Made by a program: the position numbers and the translations under genes. Below are positions 1-4,903 of a DNA stretch of 11,559 nucleotides, in pieces. The stretch spans positions 1-11,559 of the forward strand of contig CAYYFX010000119.1 of NCBI GenBank assembly GCA_964471155.1. Reading direction: 5' to 3'. This DNA comes from CAYYFX01 sp964471155 (lineage in GTDB: Bacteria; ARS69). The first letter of the stretch is position 1, and each line of letters starts with the position of its first letter. The notes under the pieces are model-generated. The model was not told where the DNA came from. It worked only from the letters and a program-made list of their open reading frames with translations, and did not search any database.

Positions 1-1984
1 GAGGCGGCCGTCGTCCAGGACCTGCAGCAGCACGTTGAAGACGTCCGGGTGCGCCTTCTCCACCTCGTCGAACAGCAGCACGGAGTACGGCTTCCGGCGC
101 ACGGCCTCGGTGAGCTGCCCGCCCTGCTCGTACCCCACGTAGCCCGGGGGCGCGCCCATCAGCCGCGACACGGCGTGCTTCTCCATGTACTCGCTCATGT
201 CGATGCGCACGAGCGCGTCCTCGGAGTCGAACAGCGTGGCCGCCAGCGTCTTCGCCAGCTCGGTCTTGCCCACGCCGGTGGGCCCGAGGAAGAGGAACGA
301 GCCGATGGGGCGCCGCGGGTCCTTCAGGCCCGCGCGCGCGCGGAGCACGGCGTCCGCGACCGCCTGCACGGCCTCGTCCTGCCCGATCACCCGCGCGTGC
401 AGCGCGTCGGCCAGCCGGAGCAGCTTCTCGCGTTCCGACTCCTGCAGCCGCGACACCGGGATGCCGGTCCAGCGCGAGACCACCTCCGCGATCTCCTCCT
501 CGGTGACCTCCTCGCGCAGCAGCGCCCCTTGCCCCTGCTTCGCGGCCAGCTTCGCCTCCTCCGCCTTCAGCTCCGCCTCCATCCCGGGGAGCCGGCCGTG
601 GCGCAGCTCGGCCACCTTGCTCAGGTCGTAGGCGCGCTCGGCGGCCTCCATGTCCAACCGCAGCGCCTCGATCCGCTCGCGCAGCGCGCGCACCTTCGCG
701 ATGGCGCCCTTCTCGTCCTCCCACTGCGCGCGCATGGCGCCCGCGCGCGTCTTCAGGTCCGCGAGCTCCGCGCGCAGGTCCGACAGCCGCTCCCTGCTCG
801 CGGGGTCCTTCTCCTTCTTCAGCGCGGTCTCCTCGATCTCCAGCCGCATGACCTTGCGCGTGATCTCGTCCAGCTCCTGCGGCAAGGAGTCGATCTCGGT
901 GCGGATGGACGCGCACGCCTCGTCCACCAGGTCGATGGCCTTGTCGGGAAGGAACCGGTCCGCGATGTACCGGTCCGACAGGACGGCGGCGGACACGAGC
1001 GCCGCGTCCTGGATGCGGACGCCGTGGTGCACCTCGAAGCGGTCCTTCAGCCCGCGCAGGATGGAGACCGTGTCCTCCACCGAGGGCGCGTCCACCAGCA
1101 CGGGCTGGAAGCGCCGCTCCAGCGCGGCGTCTTTTTCCACGTGCTTGCGGTACTCGTCCAGCGTGGTGGCGCCGCTGCAGCACGGCCTTGAGCCGCTCCT
1201 CGAACTCGCCGCGGTACTTCGCGCCGGCCATGAGCGCGGTCATATCGAGCTGGAAGACGGTCCGGTCCTTCAGGCCCTCGGGGACGTCGCCGCGCAGGAT
1301 GCGCTGCGCGAGCCCCTCGACGATGGCCGTCTTGCCCACGCCGGGCTCGCCGATGAGGACGGGGTTGTTCTTCGTCTTCCGGGAGAGGATGCGGATGACC
1401 GAGCGGATCTCGCCGTCCCGGCCGATCACGGGATCCAGCTTGCCCTTCCGGGCGAGCGCCACGAGGTCCATCCCGTACTTGGTCAGCGCCTCGTACGAGG
1501 CCTCCGGCGCGTCGCTCGTGACCCGCTGGTGTCCGCGCACGGCGGACAGGGCGGCGAGCAGCCGCTCGCGATCCGCGCCGGTCTCCCGCAGCGCGCGGCC
1601 CGCCGGCGTCTGCACGCCTTCCTCCAGGAAGGCGAGCAGCAGGTGCTCCACGGAGACGAACTCGTCGTGGAGCGCGTCCGCCTCGTCCCCGGCCCGCACG
1701 AGCAGCCGGTTCAGGCGCTGCGTGATGAGGATCCTGCCGGATTCCACCGCGCCGCTGCCGGTGACCCGCGGCCGCGCCGCGAGCTCCCCGTCCACGCGCG
1801 CCCGCAGCGTGGGCACCGACACGCCCGCCCGCTCCAGCACGCGCACGGCCACGCCGTCCTCCTGGTCGAGGAGGGCGAGCAGCAGGTGCTCCCCGTCGAC
1901 TTCCTGGTGATGCCGCCGCAACGCCTCGGCGTGCGCGGCGTCGAGCGCCTCGCGCGTCTTCCGGGTGAGCTTCTCGGCGTTCAT
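1..1984 (-). CDS. clpB: ATP-dependent disaggregase ClpB, 3' part outside window, internal deletion with frameshift
   Basis: ClpB is the cytoplasmic Hsp100 ring ATPase that threads aggregated proteins out of clumps together with DnaK and small heat-shock proteins. The ATG at 1984 follows a GGGGAGG ribosome binding site. Residues 1-150 form the Clp N domain, and the first Walker A, GEPGVGKT, has its lysine at residue 218. The frame is ClpB-like to about residue 269 (KYRGEFEERLKAVLQ). ClpB similarity resumes at 1173 in another frame with GATTLDEY, followed by the arginine-finger stretch ALERRFQ, the coiled-coil M domain, the second Walker A GPTGVGKT (262-285) and the second Walker B FDEVEKAH (49-72), then exits at DDGRL. 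Compared with E. coli ClpB from memory, about 48 residues are missing, including FIDELHT. The shifted frame has no stop before the left edge, so naive calling would give a chimeric protein. Identity is certain; whether the gene is functional is open. Confidence 0.93.
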   Translation of the reverse strand, partial: MNAEKLTRKTREALDAAHAEALRRHHQEVDGEHLLLALLDQEDGVAVRVLERAGVSVPTLRARVDGELAARPRVTGSGAVESGRILITQRLNRLLVRAGDEADALHDEFVSVEHLLLAFLEEGVQTPAGRALRETGADRERLLAALSAVRGHQRVTSDAPEASYEALTKYGMDLVALARKGKLDPVIGRDGEIRSVIRILSRKTKNNPVLIGEPGVGKTAIVEGLAQRILRGDVPEGLKDRTVFQLDMTALMAGAKYRGEFEERLKAVLQRRHHAGRVPQARGKRRRAGAALPARAGGRALGGGHGLHPARAEGPLRGAPRRPHPGRGARVRRRPVGPVHRGPVPSRQGHRPGGRGVRVHPHRDRLLAAGAGRDHAQGHAAGDRGDRAEEGEGPREQGAAVGPARGARGPEDARGRHARAVGGREGRHREGARAARADRGAAVGHGGRRARLRPEQGGRAAPRPAPRDGGGAEGGGGEAGREAGARGAAARGGHRGGDRGGGLALDRHPGVAAAGVGTREAAPAGRRAARAGDRAGRGRAGGRGRRAPRARGPEGPAAPHRLVPLPRAHRRGQDRAGEDAGGHAVRLRGRARAHRHERVHGEARRVAADGRAPGLRGVRAGRAAHRGRAPEAVLRAAVRRGGEGAPGRLQRAAAGPGRRPP
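1171..1183 (-). other. Deletion/frameshift junction inside clpB
   Basis: Reading leftward on the minus strand, the codons for KAVLQ (ending at 1178) are followed directly by the codons for GATTLDEY, which begin at 1173 in a different frame. The two frames differ by one base (811 bases from the start codon, which is 1 modulo 3). A normal ClpB has about 48 residues between these motifs. The junction contains the short string GCTGCAGC, a possible microhomology or misassembly point. No other break is seen in the roughly 390 codons to the left or 268 to the right. Confidence 0.85.
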
Positions 1985-1992
1985 GCGCGGCC

Positions 1993-2006
1993 TCCCCGGC
2001 CGGGGA
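1993..2006 (-). promoter_or_regulatory. Palindrome overlapping the clpB ribosome binding site
   Basis: TCCCCGGCCGGGGA is a perfect 14-base palindrome. On the minus-strand transcript its 3' half supplies GGGGA of the GGGGAGG Shine-Dalgarno, 6 bases before the clpB ATG. As RNA it could fold into a 5-bp stem with a GGCC loop and mask most of the ribosome binding site. The palindrome is seen directly; a regulatory role is inference. Confidence 0.4.
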
Positions 2007-2050
2007 AGGTCGGCGCCCCGGCCCGTCTCGTGATGGTGCTCCGTGCCGTC

Positions 2051-2746
2051 CTAGTCCCGGCGGCCGCCCAGCAGCCCGAGACGCAGCGCGAAGTAGAGCA
2101 GCTGCGCCACGGCGGTCACGGTGGCGGCCACGTACGTCATGGCGGCGGCGTCCAGCACGGCCGCGACGCCCTTGCCCTCGGCGTCCGAGTGCACGAAGCC
2201 GAGCGTGCGGATCTGCGCCTTCGCGCGGTTCGACGCGTCGAACTCCACCGGCAGCGTGATCATCTGGAACAGCACCAGGCCGGAGAACGCGATCACGCCG
2301 AGCAGCGCCAGGCCCTGCATCTGCAGGATCATCCCGAGCATGATCATCGGCCAGGCCAGCCACGAGCCCACGCTGGCCACCGGCACGATGGCGTTGCGCA
2401 GCGCGAGCGGCGCGTAGCCCTGCGCGTGCTGCATGGCATGACCCGCCTCGTGGCAGGCGATGCCGATGGCCGCCACCGAGTTCGTCCCGTGCACGCCGGA
2501 CGACAGCCGCAGCTTCCGGTTGCGCGGGTCGTAGTGGTCGGAGAGGAAACCGTCCACCCGCTCGACCTCGACGTCACGGATGCCCGCGCTCTGCAGCATG
2601 CGCGCCGCGGCCTGCGCCCCGGTCAGCCCGGACGATGCCGCGTACTTGCTCCACTTGCCGTAGGCTCCCTTCACCTTCATCTGCGCCCACAACGCCAGCA
2701 GCATGGTGGGGGCGACGATGATGAGATAGAGCGGGTCGAAGAACAT
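2051..2746 (-). CDS. YugP-type membrane zinc metallopeptidase (Zn_peptidase_2)
   Basis: This 231-residue integral membrane protein has the usual length and layout of the YugP family (PF04298). An N-terminal membrane segment lies at about residues 5-23. The zinc-binding HEAGH motif (H99, E100, H103) follows, in the context IACHEAGHAMQHA. Hydrophobic stretches lie at about 117-142 and 145-165, then the conserved EFDAS motif (E168, D170), whose acidic residue is the likely third ligand, and a final segment at about 208-225. It is presumably a membrane-bound protease; its substrate is unknown. The ATG at 2746 has a good GAGGAG site 5 bases upstream. It sits between hsp20-B (82-base gap holding a hairpin) and clpB (66-base gap), which suggests a role in membrane protein quality control alongside these chaperones, in the manner of HtpX. 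That role is inferred from context only. Confidence 0.85.
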   Translation of the reverse strand: MFFDPLYLIIVAPTMLLALWAQMKVKGAYGKWSKYAASSGLTGAQAAARMLQSAGIRDVEVERVDGFLSDHYDPRNRKLRLSSGVHGTNSVAAIGIACHEAGHAMQHAQGYAPLALRNAIVPVASVGSWLAWPMIMLGMILQMQGLALLGVIAFSGLVLFQMITLPVEFDASNRAKAQIRTLGFVHSDAEGKGVAAVLDAAAMTYVAATVTAVAQLLYFALRLGLLGGRRD

Positions 2747-2765
2747 GGGGGTCTCCTCGGAGGAA

Positions 2766-2790
2766 GGTGCGCCGGGGACTCCGGCGCACC
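2766..2790 (-). terminator. Intergenic stem-loop between hsp20-B and the zinc peptidase
   Basis: GGTGCGCCGG and CCGGCGCACC form a perfect 10-bp stem with a 5-base loop, just upstream of the peptidase ribosome binding site. No T-tract follows in either direction, so a classical intrinsic terminator is doubtful. A transcript-stabilising or attenuating structure inside the operon is as likely. A 12-base palindrome GTTCCCGGGAAC (2818-2829) touches the hsp20-B stop codon nearby. Confidence 0.45.
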
Positions 2791-2828
2791 CATGGGAACG
2801 CTCCGTGCGGCTCCCGGGTTCCCGGGAA

Positions 2829-3203
2829 CTAGGCCACTTCGATGCGCCGCGGCTGCACCGCCGCCACCTTCGGCAGGTGGACGGTGAGCACGCCGTTCTT
2901 CACCTCGGCGGCGATGCCGTCCGGATCGATCGTCTCGTCCACGTGGATCCGGCGCACCAGCTCCCGCGGACCGAACTCGCGCAGATGATAGCGCCGCCCC
3001 TCCCCGTCGCGCGCGGGGATCCGCGCCGTCACGGTCAGGATGCGCCGCTCGTACCCGACCTCCACGTCCTCCCGTCCCGCACCCGGAACCTCGACCTCGA
3101 GCCGGTACCCCTCCGGGGTCTCGGTCACGTCGAGCAGCGGGCGGCGGGCCGGGATCCGCGCGGTCGCGGTGTCCTTCGGGGTCGTCTCGATGCAGGTGTT
3201 CAT
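2829..3203 (-). CDS. Small heat-shock protein, Hsp20/alpha-crystallin family (hsp20-B)
   Basis: Small heat-shock proteins bind unfolding proteins without ATP and hand them to DnaK and ClpB. This one is 124 residues from the chosen start. A short N-terminal arm precedes the alpha-crystallin domain, which begins around RRPLLDVTETPEGYRL and ends with the signature KNGVLTVHLPK; the C-terminal IEV is the I-x-I oligomer anchor. An in-frame ATG lies 12 bases further upstream at 3215. I prefer 3203 because GGAGG (3209-3213) is spaced 5 bases from it, whereas 3215 has only a weak AGGA. The arm is shorter than in hsp20-A and the domain is diverged, so this is not a recent duplicate. It is second in the operon, 94 bases after hsp20-A. 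Confidence 0.9.
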   Translation of the reverse strand: MNTCIETTPKDTATARIPARRPLLDVTETPEGYRLEVEVPGAGREDVEVGYERRILTVTARIPARDGEGRRYHLREFGPRELVRRIHVDETIDPDGIAAEVKNGVLTVHLPKVAAVQPRRIEVA

Positions 3204-3243
3204 CGCGTCCTCCATGAGGTTCCTGGGTGGTCCCCCCGGAGCC

Positions 3244-3279
3244 CGGGAGCCGCCCTCCCCGTCCGGGAGGGCGGTCCCG
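3244..3279 (-). terminator. Strong stem-loop between the two hsp20 genes
   Basis: CCGCCCTCCC (3250-3259) pairs perfectly with GGGAGGGCGG (3265-3274) around a 5-base loop. Allowing one bulged base, CGGGA and TCCCG extend it to about 15 pairs. There is no T-tract on either side. It lies between hsp20-A and hsp20-B, so it could attenuate readthrough or protect the hsp20-A transcript, giving the first gene higher expression. The pairing is seen; the function is inferred. Confidence 0.5.
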
Positions 3280-3297
3280 ACCCCCGGCCGGGTTCCG

Positions 3298-3747
3298 CTA
3301 GCCCTTGATCTCGATCTTCCGCGGCAGCGCGGCGGCCGCCTTCGGCAGCGTCACGGTCAGCAGCCCGTTCTTGAAGCTCGCCGCGATCCGGCTGTCGTCG
3401 ATGTCCACGGGGAACCGCAGCACGCGGGTGAACTCCCCGGTGTACCGCTCGCGGTGGAAGACCTTCCGGTCCTCCTCGTTCCCGGCCGTGCGCACGCCGC
3501 TCAGGCGCAGCTCGTTGCCGAGCACCGTGACGTTCAGGTCCTTCTCCTCGAACCCCGGAACCTCCGCCTCCACGTGGAACGACGTCTCGTCCTCCCAGGC
3601 GTTCACGGCCGGGAAGGTCCGCGGACTCCAGGCGGCCGCCGGCTCCCAGCCCTGGAAGCCGTCGAAGACGTCCCGGAACACGCGGTCGAGGGCGACGTCG
3701 AAGGCGCTCCGAACCGGAACCAGGCCGGCATCACGACGGGTCAACAT
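3298..3747 (-). CDS. Small heat-shock protein, Hsp20/alpha-crystallin family (hsp20-A)
   Basis: This is an ATP-independent holdase of 149 residues and the first gene of the chaperone operon. The N-terminal arm includes the FRDVFDGFQGW stretch typical of bacterial class A-like Hsp20. The alpha-crystallin domain spans roughly residues 45-142, with the family signatures VEAEVPGFEEKDLNV and FKNGLLTVTLPK. The C-terminal IEI is the I-x-I motif that docks subunits into oligomers. The ATG at 3747 is supported by a near-ideal AAGGAGG (3756-3762) with 8-base spacing. A sigma-54 promoter (3811-3825) points at it, leaving a leader of about 52 bases that contains a 6-bp hairpin (3771-3787). Control by an enhancer-dependent activator is therefore likely rather than HrcA, as no CIRCE element is present. 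Confidence 0.94.
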   Translation of the reverse strand: MLTRRDAGLVPVRSAFDVALDRVFRDVFDGFQGWEPAAAWSPRTFPAVNAWEDETSFHVEAEVPGFEEKDLNVTVLGNELRLSGVRTAGNEEDRKVFHRERYTGEFTRVLRFPVDIDDSRIAASFKNGLLTVTLPKAAAALPRKIEIKG

Positions 3748-3810
3748 GGCTTCAACCTCCTTCGGTGGATGGCCCCTCGCGGGGGCCGGTCGGTGACGCC
3801 GAGGTTCAGA

Positions 3811-3825
3811 GCAGGGCGCGTGCCA
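3811..3825 (-). promoter_or_regulatory. Sigma-54 (-24/-12) promoter of the hsp20 operon
   Basis: On the minus strand the bases read TGGCACGCGCCCTGC, followed by T. This matches the RpoN consensus TGGCACG-N4-TTGC at every position except one (CTGC for TTGC). The invariant GG and GC are exactly 12 bases apart. The predicted start site is near 3799, 52 bases before the hsp20-A ATG. Such promoters need an AAA+ enhancer-binding protein, whose gene is not in this window. E. coli ibpB is a known precedent for sigma-54 control of a small heat-shock gene. Confidence 0.72.
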
Positions 3826-4038
3826 GAAGCCGCAGGTGCGTTGGAAGTGATTGCGAACCCACGCGTTCGGCCGCGCCGATCCCGTACGGCGACCCGTGGG
3901 CCCGTTCCGGATGGTGCCATGTTGACAGTCTCTCTGACCGGCCCGGCACAGGATACTGCCACTTCGGCGCACAGGAACGGCGCTCCGCGCACGACTTCTC
4001 GGGTGAACCCAGCGGGCGGCGGGAGTATCGTGCGGCCA

Positions 4039-4061
4039 CCGGCGCGGAGTGCCCGCGCCGG
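4039..4061 (+). promoter_or_regulatory. Stem-loop in the leader of the small secreted protein gene
   Basis: CCGGCGCGG and CCGCGCCGG form a perfect 9-bp stem with a 5-base loop, ending 25 bases before the ATG at 4087 and just upstream of its GGAGG site. It could stabilise the transcript or modulate translation, or stop antisense transcription towards the hsp20 operon. There is no T-tract. Function is unknown. Confidence 0.4.
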
Positions 4062-4086
4062 GGAATCGCTGATCCTGGAGGTACCG

Positions 4087-4344
4087 ATGGACCGGCAGTC
4101 CAGAGGTCGCAAGGTGCTGTTCGGTGTGCTGCTGCTCGCCTTGCTCGCCGCCTTCGTCGTGGTGCTCGCCCCGTCGCGCGAGGTCGAGGCGGCGTCGAAC
4201 TGCACCTACTACAGCGACGCCAGCCACACGGTGGTCGTGGGCCAGTTCGGCTACGACTGCTGCAACAACCGCGTCGCCTGGGGCCGCAAGACCGCCTTCA
4301 AGGTGTGCGGCGGCTGCTTCATCTGCTTCCCGCCGCCGCGGTAG
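4087..4344 (+). CDS. Small secreted cysteine-rich protein, DUF6289-like
   Basis: The 85-residue product starts with a basic tip (MDRQSRGRK) and a hydrophobic core at about residues 11-28, then VEA-A, a plausible signal peptidase I site after residue 35. The mature part is about 50 residues. It has six cysteines (C39, C58, C59, C74, C77, C80), an aromatic TYYSD motif near its N-terminus, VAWGRKTAF in the middle, and a proline-rich end. The YYSD-x-HTVVVG pattern resembles, from memory, the DUF6289 family of short exported proteins of unknown function. The cysteines suggest disulfide bonds outside the cytoplasm, and the closing C-x2-C-x2-C could bind metal. The ATG at 4087 has GGAGG 5 bases upstream. 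Its downstream neighbour is also exported. No function can be assigned. Confidence 0.75.
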   Translation: MDRQSRGRKVLFGVLLLALLAAFVVVLAPSREVEAASNCTYYSDASHTVVVGQFGYDCCNNRVAWGRKTAFKVCGGCFICFPPPR

Positions 4345-4365
4345 ACTGCGGCTCGTTCCCCCCCG

Positions 4366-4393
4366 GCCGGAGGGCGGGCTTCCGCCCTCCGGC
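4366..4393 (+). terminator. 12-bp stem-loop between the two exported-protein genes
   Basis: GCCGGAGGGCGG and CCGCCCTCCGGC pair perfectly around the loop GCTT, 21 bases after the first gene's stop. No T-run follows, so it may be an attenuator, an RNA-stabilising structure or a Rho-assisted terminator. Its core GGAGGGCGG/CCGCCCTCC is the same as that of the hairpin at 3250-3274. Confidence 0.5.
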
Positions 4394-4420
4394 GCTCCTC
4401 GCACCGCCGGAGATCGTGTG

Positions 4421-4903
4421 ATGCGCCGCTCCCTTCCCGTTTCGCTCCTCGTGGCGGCAGCGTGCGCCGGCACGCCCGTCGAGGCCGACGCCGCGCGCGG
4501 CTGGGGCCCCCGCGTGGGACTCGCCTCGGATCCGGACCAGCTCGTCGTCGGGGTGCACGTGGACGCGGGCCGCCTCGACTCGCGCGTGCGCTTCCAGCCG
4601 GACGCCGAGGTCGGCGTGGGCGACGACTTCGTCATCCTCGCGTTCAGCGCCCCCGTGCACTACCGCTTCCGCGTGCAGGGCGACATCGCGCCGTACGCCG
4701 GCGGCGGCGTGACGGTGGGCTACATCGACTTCGACGAGCCGGACGGATGGCGCGGCGACGACGACGACGTGGACTTCGCCATCGACCTGATCGGCGGGCT
4801 GGAGTGGTCGCTGCGCAGCGGCAACCTGTTCTTCCTGGAGTTCGATCTGCTGGTGGGGGACCTCCAGGACTTCGAGCTGCTCGCGGGGTGGACGTTCCGC
4901 TAG
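4421..4903 (+). CDS. Exported outer-membrane beta-barrel-like protein
   Basis: The 160-residue product has a signal peptide (MRRSLPVSLLVAAACAG, likely cleaved after the ADA at about residues 22-24). Alternating hydrophobic and polar strands follow, such as GPRVGLASD, QLVVGVHVDAG, VHYRFRV, IAPYAGGGVTVGYIDF, DFAIDLIGGLEW, FFLEFDLLVG and FELLAGWTF. The aromatic near-terminal residue (TFR) is typical of barrels folded by BAM. The size fits an eight-stranded barrel like the OmpA/OmpX class. An acidic loop with GDDDDVD could bind divalent cations. The ATG at 4421 has GGAG 8 bases upstream. It is 76 bases after the secreted six-cysteine protein and probably shares its transcript. The exact family is not recognised; barrel topology is inferred from pattern only. 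Confidence 0.72.
   Translation: MRRSLPVSLLVAAACAGTPVEADAARGWGPRVGLASDPDQLVVGVHVDAGRLDSRVRFQPDAEVGVGDDFVILAFSAPVHYRFRVQGDIAPYAGGGVTVGYIDFDEPDGWRGDDDDVDFAIDLIGGLEWSLRSGNLFFLEFDLLVGDLQDFELLAGWTFR

Larger units (their letters stand above)
3748..4086. other. Divergent intergenic region (339 bases)
   Basis: This gap separates the minus-strand chaperone operon from the plus-strand pair of exported proteins. It holds the hsp20-A ribosome binding site, a GC hairpin at 3771-3787, the sigma-54 promoter at 3811-3825, an imperfect inverted repeat GTCAG/CTGTC around 3923-3938 that could bind an activator, and a 9-bp stem-loop at 4039-4061 before the plus-strand gene. I found no convincing sigma-70 promoter for the plus strand and no conserved coding frame. 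Confidence 0.5.

Noticed and set aside
1171..1183. Programmed ribosomal frameshift in clpB
   Set aside because: No slippery heptamer, and about 48 conserved residues are absent, which frameshifting cannot restore.
650..2887. Long plus-strand open frame opposite clpB and the zinc peptidase
   Set aside because: Arginine/alanine-rich antisense frame kept open by high GC; the opposite strand encodes well-conserved proteins.
3748..3799. RNA thermometer (ROSE or fourU) in the hsp20-A leader
   Set aside because: The leader has only a 6-bp hairpin not involving the AAGGAGG site, and no CCUCC or UUUU anti-Shine-Dalgarno.
3922..3957. TTGACA with GATACT as a plus-strand sigma-70 promoter
   Set aside because: The spacer is 24 bases, far from 17, and no acceptable -10 lies at the right distance.
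3943..3958. Second sigma-54 promoter on the plus strand (CGGCAC...CTGC)
   Set aside because: The GG-GC distance is 13 rather than 12 and the -24 box is weak.
3748..4086. CIRCE or HAIR heat-shock operator
   Set aside because: No TTAGCACTC-N9-GAGTGCTAA or CTTGAGT-N7-ACTCAAG-like inverted repeat found.
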